Of a stretch of DNA of 19,039 nt, positions 6,997 to 13,828 are shown piece after piece; position 1 is the stretch's first letter; every line of letters starts with the position of its first letter. The stretch lies in assembly GCA_964582375.1 (NCBI GenBank), contig CAZORL010000030.1, positions 1-19,039 on the forward strand. Reading direction: 5' to 3'. This DNA is from CAKSQF01 sp964582375. GTDB lineage: Bacteria > Bacillota > Clostridia > Oscillospirales > CAG-272. A program made the position numbers and the translations under genes. Below the pieces are notes generated by a model, which had not been told where the DNA came from, did not search any database, and saw only the letters and a program-made list of their open reading frames with translations.

Positions 6997-7910
6997 CAGT
7001 CGCCGTCATCCTCGGGATCAAACGAGGGCAGATCGCCAAGCAGTGCCGCGCCGTAATCGCCGAGCAGTTCGTTTATCTCACTGTTTTTAAGCTCTATCTC
7101 AACTGCTCCCTCTGATGCGGGAGCTATCGTTTGCGGCGGAAAGACGAGCTTTATGCCGCTGCCTGATATGATCCAGCGAGATCCCATTTCGGCGGCAACG
7201 ATCGCCTCATATCCGCCGTAGAGCGTTTTTCTGCACATCGCGAGTTTCTCGGCGACAAGCGAGCTCAGTCTGTCGGATATTCCGCCTGAGAACAGCGTAG
7301 AAATGTCAACATTAAATCCCGCCTTAAGATCGGTCACAAAACAGATATAGTCGATCGTCGTCATGCCGTCGTAATTCGTTTCGGCGATCGAGTAGAGTAT
7401 GCTTACAAAGTCATCCGAAAATCCGGTAAGCGTATAGGACACCGAAAAGCTCGGGGTCATAAGTCTGCCGTATCCGCTCATTTTGTCAGACAGGCAGGAG
7501 GACTCAAGCCGTTTGATCCTGCGGTCAAGCTCGTCACGCGCCACCGAGAAGCTCTTTTCGATCTCCTCTTGCAGTTTGCCGTCGATATCGGACGAAAAAG
7601 ACGGGTGCGGAAGAGTCATTGAGATCTTGACGAGTGCCTCTCCGCCCGAGGAAGTAGTTTCATAGGAGACATACTCGGGTCTTATCCCTATATTGCCGTT
7701 CTCGACATCGAGTATCGACGGATATTTATGAAATATCTCACTATCGGGTTTTTTCGTCTGCGAGATCGGATAGGTCAGCCCTTTGGTGTTTTCGCCATAG
7801 CCTGCCGATGTGGTCGGAGCGACAAGTCTGCCGACAAGTGAACAGCCCGAAAGACAGAGTGCCAAAACGGGCACAAGCATCGCAAAAAGGGCGACAGATA
7901 TACGACGCAA
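6996..7910 (-). CDS. Lipoprotein with DUF3298/RsiV-like domain
   Basis: A 304-residue protein. A basic N-terminus and hydrophobic stretch end in the lipobox LSGC (C23), so it should be lipid-anchored outside the membrane. An extracytoplasmic region follows (about 65-290) of the DUF4163/DUF3298 type: an N-terminal beta-rich part with VKISMTLPHPSF, then SVSYTLTGFSDDFVSILYSI (about 154-173), IDYICFVTDLKAGFNVDISTLF, and a C-terminal FPPQTIAPASEGAVEIEL block (about 261-278), typical of the end of DUF3298 domains. Such domains occur in RsiV-type anti-sigma factors and in other surface proteins; with no sigma-factor gene here, anti-sigma action is not supported. The start codon is TTG, chosen because GGAGGTGA lies 6 nt upstream. 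It is the first gene of the operon with DUF951 and YfhO, which suggests a cell-envelope role. Confidence 0.85.
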   Translation of the reverse strand: MRRISVALFAMLVPVLALCLSGCSLVGRLVAPTTSAGYGENTKGLTYPISQTKKPDSEIFHKYPSILDVENGNIGIRPEYVSYETTSSGGEALVKISMTLPHPSFSSDIDGKLQEEIEKSFSVARDELDRRIKRLESSCLSDKMSGYGRLMTPSFSVSYTLTGFSDDFVSILYSIAETNYDGMTTIDYICFVTDLKAGFNVDISTLFSGGISDRLSSLVAEKLAMCRKTLYGGYEAIVAAEMGSRWIISGSGIKLVFPPQTIAPASEGAVEIELKNSEINELLGDYGAALLGDLPSFDPEDDGD

Positions 7911-7965
7911 GAAAGATCACCTCCGATATCATAACAGACCGCCGATGCTCGGCACAGTTGTTCTT

Positions 7966-7994
7966 ATTTTACCACAGCTTAGTAAAATCTTCAA
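7966..7994 (-). promoter_or_regulatory. Promoter of the lipoprotein-DUF951-YfhO operon
   Basis: Minus strand: TTGAAG (7989-7994), 17-bp spacer, TAAAAT (7966-7971), about 55 bp upstream of the TTG start. One or two mismatches to consensus per box. Confidence 0.7.
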
Positions 7995-8054
7995 TAGGAA
8001 AAGTGATTTTAATTATTAAACTTTTCGTTAACAGTGCCTCGTGTGCTTGGGCGG

Positions 8055-8579
8055 TCATAAAAGCGGCGACAATATAAGATCGATCTTTCCGCCCGAGTAT
8101 TTGCCGCCCTCCCTTGCGTCGGTGATAATCCTGCGGATATTCTTTGCCGACTCACGGCAAAATTCGCGCGATGTCTCATCTACCGCTCCGTAGCACGCTC
8201 CGAGATAAAGTGCCTTTGTGAGTGAGTCGCAAAGAGAGGACATATATTTTTCGAGCAGATCGCTGTCAAGCTTTCCGTAGACCGACGCCGCCCCGCTTAT
8301 TCGTCCGCACAGATCAAGTGCCCCCGACAGCTCATCCGAAAATCGACCCACATCCGATGTGCTGCCCGCCCGATCGAGAGTTTGCGAGAGTCGCTCAAGA
8401 GTACTGTCAAGCTCGTCCGAAAAAAGAGCATCCACATGATCGACTCTGTTGCGAAGCGATCTTGTGTACATATCGGTCAAGATCAAACTGACGGCGGTAA
8501 TGAGGGCGAGCAATGACATAATGCAAATATAGCGAACATGCAGATCAAATCGGACATCTGTTTTTTGGTTATCTTCCAT
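8055..8579 (-). CDS. Single-span membrane protein of unknown function
   Basis: A 174-residue protein I do not recognise. A charged cytosolic N-terminus (MEDNQKTDVRFDLHVR) precedes one hydrophobic span (about 17-38, YICIMSLLALITAVSLILTD). The rest (39-174) is predicted outside the membrane, helical and charged, with regular hydrophobic spacing (VDHVDALFSDELDSTLERL), so it may form a coiled coil or helical bundle. Three cysteines (about C90, C116, C128) fall in the external part and a fourth (C140) follows. Start at 8579 because CGGAG lies 8 nt upstream; the longer frame from 8645 lacks a ribosome site. It precedes the lipoprotein operon in the same direction, but that operon has its own promoter. 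The topology loosely recalls the N-terminal half of spore-germination protein YpeB, though there is no sequence evidence for that. Confidence 0.65.
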   Translation of the reverse strand: MEDNQKTDVRFDLHVRYICIMSLLALITAVSLILTDMYTRSLRNRVDHVDALFSDELDSTLERLSQTLDRAGSTSDVGRFSDELSGALDLCGRISGAASVYGKLDSDLLEKYMSSLCDSLTKALYLGACYGAVDETSREFCRESAKNIRRIITDAREGGKYSGGKIDLILSPLL

Positions 8580-8670
8580 CTTTGCATCTCCGATCACCCG
8601 ACGACGGGCGATAAATTTGGTATTTTTTTGCGAAAGCTTGGTCATAAAAAATAAATTTCACAAAAAGTCC

Positions 8671-8699
8671 TTTACAAAATCAAAAATATCTGTTATAAT
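8671..8699 (+). promoter_or_regulatory. Promoter of holB-ricT
   Basis: TTTACA (8671-8676), 17-bp spacer, perfect TATAAT (8694-8699), 58 bp before the chosen holB start. Confidence 0.85.
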
Positions 8700-8756
8700 A
8701 CAAGATAAGTATGCCGCAACGATCAAAAGTGATACATGGATCGGCAAAGGAGAGTG

Positions 8757-9842
8757 ATGTCGGTGACGGTAGCAAGTGATGCTTTAACATTTGACAGCTT
8801 TGAGACCATCGCGGACAGTCTCGCTCTGCCCGAGCGACTTTACGGCAACGATGAGCTTTTGGGACGCTTGATAAGCGACACGCTCTCGGGGCGTCTTTCA
8901 CACGCATACATAGTCGAGGGACCGCCGAAAAGCGGCAAAGGGCTTCTTGTCAAGACTGTGGCGTCGGTCATGTCAGATTCTGCCCAAATGGCAAAGAAGA
9001 TCTTTGACGACATAAGTCCCGATATTCTGACAGTAGCACCCGCAGAGGGAAAGAAGACCATCGGCATCGACGATGTGCGAGCCATTCGCAGAGCCGCTTA
9101 TATAAAGCCGAACGATCTTGAGTTCAAGATGTTCGTGATCGACGGTTGCGACAGGATGACGGTACAGGCACAAAACGCACTTCTCAAGATCCTCGAAGAG
9201 CCGCCCCATGCCACCTACTTCTTTCTTCTTTGCGAAAGCTCATCCGCACTGCTGGCAACGGTGAGAAGTCGAGCACCGACAGTGAGGATGCACACATTTG
9301 AAAAAAGCGAGCTTCGCAAGTGTCTGATCGAGCATTTCAAGAGTGCGCGCGACATGTCGGCACGCGACCCGATGGAGTTTGAGAAACTGCTGAGCGATGC
9401 AGAAACGATCGGTCAGGCGATAGATGCGTTATCATCGGCAGAGGGCAAGAAAAGCGGCAAGAAGAAGGATGCCGAGCGTGATGCGATATCGGTACTCGAA
9501 GGCATTTTCAAAAAGAGTCCCGAGGATGTATATAACTCCGTTCTGTCCATGCCGCGCACGCGAGACGAACTGCTGACATTTACGGCAAAGATGCGGACAT
9601 GTCTGCGCGACATGACCTTGTCAAGGCTGTCGGCATCCGACGATCTGCTTTTTAGTGACCCTGTCGAGATCAAAAAGCTCGTCGGCAGACGCTCTGCAGC
9701 TTCCCTTTTGGAGCTTGACATGCTGATCGAGGATTTCGAGAGCGGAATATCGCAAAACATGAATATACAAAGTGCGCTTCTTGCGCTTGCCGCCGACATT
9801 TGCAAAACGGTCGGATCACAGCGGCTTGGCACAAAGCGATGA
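8757..9842 (+). CDS. holB: DNA polymerase III delta' subunit
   Basis: A 361-residue clamp-loader AAA+ subunit. It shows a Walker-A-like GPPKSGKG (about 54-61), the family blocks TVAPAEGKKTIGIDDVRAI (about 90-108), FVIDGCDRM (Walker-B region, about 125-133) and AQNALLKILEEPP (about 137-149), and a sensor/arginine stretch VRSRAPT near 168. It works in the delta'-tau-delta complex that loads the beta sliding clamp in replication. The four-cysteine zinc module usually found between Walker A and the TVAP block is absent (that interval has no Cys), and the classic SRC triad reads SRA. A Lys-rich insertion GKKSGKKKDAERD lies near 230. Start at 8757 because AAAGGAG lies 4 nt upstream; an ATG at 8736 has none. 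The ricT gene follows 15 bp downstream, the familiar Firmicute order. Confidence 0.92.
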   Translation: MSVTVASDALTFDSFETIADSLALPERLYGNDELLGRLISDTLSGRLSHAYIVEGPPKSGKGLLVKTVASVMSDSAQMAKKIFDDISPDILTVAPAEGKKTIGIDDVRAIRRAAYIKPNDLEFKMFVIDGCDRMTVQAQNALLKILEEPPHATYFFLLCESSSALLATVRSRAPTVRMHTFEKSELRKCLIEHFKSARDMSARDPMEFEKLLSDAETIGQAIDALSSAEGKKSGKKKDAERDAISVLEGIFKKSPEDVYNSVLSMPRTRDELLTFTAKMRTCLRDMTLSRLSASDDLLFSDPVEIKKLVGRRSAASLLELDMLIEDFESGISQNMNIQSALLALAADICKTVGSQRLGTKR

Positions 9843-9857
9843 AAGGAATGATATAAA

Positions 9858-11333
9858 TTGGAGAAAGATAAATTTTTAGCAGACGACGAGGTCGTACAGA
9901 ACGAAACAGACACAGCCCCCGAGATCTCGGTCGAGAACAAGCTTGACCCGAGCGACGCCGTCGATGTCGTCGGCGTATCCTTCCGCGATTCGGGAAAGAT
10001 CTATCATTTTGCGTCCTGCGGAAAAAAGGTTCGCGAAGGGACAAAGGTTATAGTCGAGACTGCACGCGGTATCGAATACGGCACAGTCACGATGAGCAAC
10101 AGGGCGATCCCGAAAAACGAGCTTGTTCTTCCGCTGAAGAAGCTCCTTCGCACCGCGACAGCCGATGATGATGCGAAATATGCGGAGAATCGGAAGAAGG
10201 AAGACGAGGCGTTTGCCATATGTAAGAGCAAGATCGTCGAGCGCGGTCTTGACATGAAGCTCATCGATGTCGAGTACACATTTGACAACGCAAAACTCCT
10301 GTTCTATTTCACATCCGACGAAAGGGTCGATTTCCGCGATCTTGTCAAGGATCTCGCCGCCATCTTCCACACGAGGATCGAACTTCGTCAGATCGGCATC
10401 CGCGATGAGACGAAAATAATGGGCGGACTCGGCGTATGCTACAGAGAATACTGCTGTCACAGCTTTCTCGGCGATTTTGCACAGGTGTCGATCAAAATGG
10501 CAAAGGAGCAGGGACTTTCGCTGAGCAGTGCAAAGATCTCGGGCGCATGCGGCAGACTGATGTGTTGTCTCAGATTCGAGCACGAGACCTATCAGGAAGA
10601 GATCGCGCGAACCCCGAAGGTGGGTGCGGTACTCGTGACTCCCGACGGCACGGGCACGGTGATCGAAAGCAAGCCGCTGCTCGGACTTGTCAAGGTTCGT
10701 CTTGATGCCGATCCCGAGGGCACACCCAAGATATATGACAGAGATGACGTCCGTGCAAAAACGGATGAGGACGAGACAACAAAACGCGGAGAGAAGATCG
10801 AGCGTATAGCACGCCCGGTTAACGTACCCTTCGTTCGAAATCGATACAATGTTCTCACTGCCGAATCGGAACAGACAGACACTCCTCAAAAGAGCGGCGA
10901 AAAAGCGGATAAATCGGAGAAGAACGAGAAGAGCGAAAAGGGCGCATCAAAGAAGCGTTCGGGAAGAAAAAATCAGCAAAAACGTACAGACAACAAGCCT
11001 GACGAGCGTGCAGACAAGTCGGACAAAGCGGAAAAGTCAGAAAAACCCGAAAAGCAAGCAAAACCGACAAAACAGCAACAGAGCTCGGAGGCTCGTGTGA
11101 AAGGCTCGGGCAAGGACAAGCACGCAAAGCAAAACTCGGACAAGAACAAGTCGCGCATACCGACTGCCGAAAAGGTGAGCGAGAAGATCGAAAAACAAGA
11201 CGGTCGCGACGATGGCAGTGTCAAGAGGGACAATGTCAAGTCGGAAAAGAAGAAAAATGACCGCCGATATCACAAAAGACCGCATGGCGGTGCTCCAAAG
11301 TCGAGCGAAAACTCGGGCGGCGAGAAAAAATAA
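9858..11333 (+). CDS. ricT: PSP1-domain regulator RicT (YaaT) with a long basic tail
   Basis: A 491-residue protein. The first roughly 310 residues match RicT/YaaT: VVGVSFRDSGKIYHFAS near 37-53, RGIEYGTV (70-77), and the two cysteine blocks GVCYREYCC (192-200; C194, C199, C200) and SGACGRLMCCLRFE (228-241; C231, C236, C237). In Bacillus subtilis, RicT forms the RicAFT (Y-)complex, which carries Fe-S clusters and aids RNase Y-dependent mRNA processing, competence and sporulation (established). After about residue 340 comes a low-complexity Lys/Glu/Ser/Asp-rich tail of about 150 residues (SEKNEKSEKGASKKRSGRKN and similar), net basic, not found in the roughly 275-residue classical protein. The start codon is TTG, preceded by AAAGGAATG. 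It follows holB by 15 bp in the same operon. Confidence 0.92.
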   Translation: MEKDKFLADDEVVQNETDTAPEISVENKLDPSDAVDVVGVSFRDSGKIYHFASCGKKVREGTKVIVETARGIEYGTVTMSNRAIPKNELVLPLKKLLRTATADDDAKYAENRKKEDEAFAICKSKIVERGLDMKLIDVEYTFDNAKLLFYFTSDERVDFRDLVKDLAAIFHTRIELRQIGIRDETKIMGGLGVCYREYCCHSFLGDFAQVSIKMAKEQGLSLSSAKISGACGRLMCCLRFEHETYQEEIARTPKVGAVLVTPDGTGTVIESKPLLGLVKVRLDADPEGTPKIYDRDDVRAKTDEDETTKRGEKIERIARPVNVPFVRNRYNVLTAESEQTDTPQKSGEKADKSEKNEKSEKGASKKRSGRKNQQKRTDNKPDERADKSDKAEKSEKPEKQAKPTKQQQSSEARVKGSGKDKHAKQNSDKNKSRIPTAEKVSEKIEKQDGRDDGSVKRDNVKSEKKKNDRRYHKRPHGGAPKSSENSGGEKK

Positions 11334-11364
11334 TCAAGATATTCAAAAAAAAATTCAAAAAAGA

Positions 11365-11393
11365 TTGATTTTTGGAAAAGTATATGCTATAAT
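11365..11393 (+). promoter_or_regulatory. Promoter of the ferredoxin gene
   Basis: TTGATT (11365-11370), 17-bp spacer, perfect TATAAT (11388-11393), 31 bp before the ferredoxin ATG. No hairpin terminator is visible between ricT and this promoter. Confidence 0.85.
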
Positions 11394-11423
11394 AGAGTAT
11401 CATGAAATGGAGGTGTTTTCACG

Positions 11424-11597
11424 ATGGCTTATATTATCGATGCCGATGCATGCCTTGGTTGCGGTGCTTGTGTTGATGCATGTCCCGTTAGCTGCATTTC
11501 CGAGCAGGATGGAAAGTATGTAATCAACGCTGACGAATGTCTGAGCTGCGGTTCCTGCGCAGGCGTTTGCCCCGTAGGTGCTCCCACTGAGGAATAA
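11424..11597 (+). CDS. 2[4Fe-4S] clostridial-type ferredoxin
   Basis: A 57-residue protein starting MAYIIDADACLGCGACVDAC. It has two CxxCxxCxxxCP motifs: C10, C13, C16, C20 and C39, C42, C45, C49. Together these hold two [4Fe-4S] clusters in the classical bacterial ferredoxin fold; an extra C24 follows the first motif. It is a small cytosolic low-potential electron carrier for fermentative metabolism (family knowledge). GGAGGTG lies 8 nt upstream of the ATG. It has its own promoter, and a long hairpin lies 23 bp past its stop, so it is probably made mostly as a short monocistronic mRNA. Strongly acidic and Cys-rich, as usual. Identification is very sure. Confidence 0.96.
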   Translation: MAYIIDADACLGCGACVDACPVSCISEQDGKYVINADECLSCGSCAGVCPVGAPTEE

Positions 11598-11619
11598 TCG
11601 TTGTACAACACAAAGGTAC

Positions 11620-11657
11620 ACACAAAGCAAGGGCAGGCACACTGCCCTTGTTTGTGT
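11620..11657 (+). terminator. Long hairpin after the ferredoxin gene (terminator or attenuator)
   Basis: ACACAAAGCAAGGGCAG (11620-11636) pairs with CTGCCCTTGTTTGTGT (11642-11657) around a 5-nt loop, with a single bulged G. There is no U-tract after it (ATATGCGC follows), so it may only partly terminate and let some transcripts reach the methyltransferase gene, or it may stabilise the ferredoxin mRNA 3' end. Confidence 0.6.
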
Positions 11658-11684
11658 ATATGCGCAAATTGCGTAAACGGAAAA

Positions 11685-12458
11685 ATGAACGAAACAAACA
11701 AAGACGAACGCGTTGATCGCGTAAACGAAAACATAATAATAAAACAGCGAAAGGGCGGACTGACCTTCGGCACTGACGCATATCTTTTGTATGCATACAT
11801 CAGAGCACAAAAGGGTGCGCACGCTCTCGAGCTCGGTGCGGGGACGGGGATCATCTCTCTTCTCTGCCTCGCAAAGAACAAATTTGCGAATGCTTATGCC
11901 GTCGAGATACAAGACTCATTTGCATCTCTTATTGCCGAAAACGCCGCCGCGAACGCTCTCTCGGACAGGCTTTTCCCTGTATGCAAGGATCTTCGCGAGC
12001 TATCGGTCAAGGATATCGGCGGACAGCTCGACATTGTTTTCGCAAATCCCCCATACATGCGCAGAGGCAGTGGGGCGCACAATCAAAATGATGAGAAAAA
12101 TATCGCAAGGCGAGAGATCTTCGGTGATATCGGCGACTTTTGTGCCGCCGCAAAACGAATGCTTCGTTTCGGGGGCAGCTTTTATGCGGTCTACCGTGCC
12201 GACAGGACGACCGATCTGCTCTCTTCCATGCGCGAGAACGGAATCGAGCCGAAACGGCTGACATATGTTTATGCCGATCAAAGATCTGCCCCCGTACTGC
12301 TTCTGTGCGAGGGACGGCGCGGCGGTTCGGCAGGGATCTTCGTCACCCGACCGCTGATCATGCACAAGGACGCATCGGCAAATGTTCTCGAGGACACTCC
12401 CGAGCTTAACTATATTTATGAAAAAGGTGAATTTGATGACAGCTTCGTCAGAAAATGA
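11685..12458 (+). CDS. TrmN6-like class I SAM-dependent methyltransferase
   Basis: A 257-residue protein with the layout of the tRNA1(Val) (adenine37-N6)-methyltransferase family. An N-terminal stretch IIIKQRKGGLTFGTDAYLL (18-35) is followed by SAM-binding motif I ELGAGTGI (49-56), an acidic YAVEIQ strand (71-76), and catalytic N6-adenine motif NPPY (121-124) after DIVFA. It would transfer a methyl group from SAM to an adenine in RNA; the exact target is not shown by sequence. Start at 11685 (MNETNKDERV), where the family's N-terminus begins. The longer frame from TTG 11601 would run through the hairpin. The ribosome site is weak (GGAA). It overlaps rsmI by 23 nt, so two RNA methyltransferases are coupled. 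This pair lies next to rsmI in many Firmicutes. Confidence 0.85.
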   Translation: MNETNKDERVDRVNENIIIKQRKGGLTFGTDAYLLYAYIRAQKGAHALELGAGTGIISLLCLAKNKFANAYAVEIQDSFASLIAENAAANALSDRLFPVCKDLRELSVKDIGGQLDIVFANPPYMRRGSGAHNQNDEKNIARREIFGDIGDFCAAAKRMLRFGGSFYAVYRADRTTDLLSSMRENGIEPKRLTYVYADQRSAPVLLLCEGRRGGSAGIFVTRPLIMHKDASANVLEDTPELNYIYEKGEFDDSFVRK

Positions 12459-13323
12459 AAAGAATAAAATAATCGGCGGCACGCTATATCTTGTTGCCAC
12501 GCCGATCGGCAATCTATCGGACATGTCGGCAAGAGCGATCAAAACGCTTTCGGAAGTCGATTTTGTAGCGGCGGAGGACACGCGAAATACCGCAAAGCTC
12601 TTCTCTGCCATGGGGATATCAAATCAGATCGTCTCGTACCACGAGCACAACAAAAGGGAGAGTGGCGAACGGATCGTCGAAAGGCTTCATCGCGGACAGT
12701 CGTGTGCACTCGTGACCGATGCGGGAATGCCGGCGATATCCGATCCCGGGGCGGATCTTGTATTGCTCTGTGCATCGGAGGGGATCAATGTCAGTGCTGT
12801 TCCCGGATGCTGTGCCGCAATAACGGCACTTGCTCTGTCGGGGCTTGACACAAGAAGATTTGTGTTCGAGGGCTTTCTTGAAGGCTCTAAGGCTGCACGT
12901 CGCGAGAGGCTTCGCGAGCTGTCGGATGAAAAACGAACCGTGATCATGTACGAAGCACCTCACCGACTGATCGACACATTAAACGAGATGAGCGAATTTT
13001 TCGGCGACCGTCAGATCGCCCTTTGCAGAGAGCTTACCAAGCTCAATGAAGAGATCATGCGAACGAGCATCTTGGCGGCGATCGACTATTTTGCCGAGAA
13101 TTCCCCGCGAGGCGAATATGTTTTGGTGATCGAGGGCGCAATGGTGACATCGGACGAGTTGTTTTGGACAGACATGTCGATACCCGAGCACATAAAATAC
13201 TATACCGACACGGGAATGGACAAAATGTCGGCAATAAAAAGAGTCGCAAAGGATCGCGGAGTCGGGAAAAGCGTAATTTACGCCGAGGCGATACGGCTTG
13301 CGGACGAAGAGACAGATAATTAA
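12436..13323 (+). CDS. rsmI: 16S rRNA (cytidine-1402-2'-O)-methyltransferase RsmI
   Basis: A 295-residue protein with the RsmI signature blocks in order: LVATPIGNLSDMS (19-31), AAEDTRNT (45-52), SYHEHN (67-72), VTDAGMPAISDPG (93-105), SAVPGCCAAITAL (120-132; usually PGPSA), FEGFLEG (144-150) and a MYEAPHRL block. With SAM it adds the 2'-O-methyl to C1402 in the ribosomal P-site of 16S rRNA, paired in most bacteria with RsmH N4-methylation, which fine-tunes start-codon fidelity (established). Start at 12436 because AAAGGTG lies 6 nt upstream; it overlaps the methyltransferase gene by 23 nt. smpB follows after 22 bp. A C-terminal extension (about 230-295) contains a helical segment VAKDRGVGKSVIYAEAIRL, as in other Firmicute versions. 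Confidence 0.95.
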   Translation: MTASSENEKNKIIGGTLYLVATPIGNLSDMSARAIKTLSEVDFVAAEDTRNTAKLFSAMGISNQIVSYHEHNKRESGERIVERLHRGQSCALVTDAGMPAISDPGADLVLLCASEGINVSAVPGCCAAITALALSGLDTRRFVFEGFLEGSKAARRERLRELSDEKRTVIMYEAPHRLIDTLNEMSEFFGDRQIALCRELTKLNEEIMRTSILAAIDYFAENSPRGEYVLVIEGAMVTSDELFWTDMSIPEHIKYYTDTGMDKMSAIKRVAKDRGVGKSVIYAEAIRLADEETDN

Positions 13324-13345
13324 CTGAAAACGGAGACAGGCGACA

Positions 13346-13828
13346 ATGGCAGAAAAAGCAAAGGGCAAGATCATTGCCCAAAACAAAAAAGCATACCACG
13401 ACTACTTTGTCGATGACAGATACGAGGCAGGCATCGAATTGTTCGGTACAGAGGTCAAATCGCTTCGGCTCGGGCAGGTAAATCTCAAGGATTCCTACTG
13501 TTATGTTGAGGCGGGACAGCTCTATGTTCGCGGGATGCACATCTCCCCCTACGAAAAGGGCAATATTTTTAACAAAGATCCGCTGAGAGTAAGACGACTA
13601 TTAATGCACAAAAAAGAGATAATAAGACTGGGATCGCTCACCGATCAAAAGGGATACACGCTCGTTCCGCTCTCGCTCTATTTTTCGGGCAGTAATGTCA
13701 AAATGGAGATCGGGCTGTGCCGAGGCAAAAAGCTTTGGGACAAGCGAGATACCGAGGCAAAAAATCAGGCAATGCGCGAGATCGAGCGCGCTGAGCGAAA
13801 CCGAGCAAAGGGTGGCTATGACGACTGA
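13346..13828 (+). CDS. smpB: SsrA-binding protein SmpB
   Basis: A 160-residue protein, full length for the family. Visible blocks are AQNKKAYHDYFVDDRYEAGI (11-30), ELFGTEVKSLR (31-41), QVNLKDSYCYV (44-54), HISPYEKGN (66-74), HDP-type segment KDPLRVRRLLMHKKEI (77-92), GYTLVPLSLYF (103-113) and KLWDKRDTEAKNQAMREIER (129-148), ending in the basic tail that fills the empty mRNA channel. SmpB binds the tRNA-like part of tmRNA and brings it with EF-Tu to stalled ribosomes (established). GGAG lies 10 nt upstream of the ATG. The gene overlaps the start of the amidase gene by 11 nt. Its RNA partner ssrA is encoded 2.2 kb downstream on the same strand. Confidence 0.97.
   Translation: MAEKAKGKIIAQNKKAYHDYFVDDRYEAGIELFGTEVKSLRLGQVNLKDSYCYVEAGQLYVRGMHISPYEKGNIFNKDPLRVRRLLMHKKEIIRLGSLTDQKGYTLVPLSLYFSGSNVKMEIGLCRGKKLWDKRDTEAKNQAMREIERAERNRAKGGYDD

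Noticed and set aside
6996..7910. RsiV-type anti-sigma factor
   Set aside because: The DUF3298-like part fits, but the protein has a lipobox rather than a cytosolic anti-sigma domain with a transmembrane span, and no ECF sigma gene is adjacent.
7998..8026. Hairpin after the unknown membrane protein gene (GAAAAGT/ACTTTTC)
   Set aside because: Only 7 bp, AT-rich, 14-nt loop and no U-tract; too weak to call a terminator.
9876..10889. 337-codon minus-strand open frame inside ricT
   Set aside because: Antisense shadow of a clearly recognised gene; no promoter or family match.
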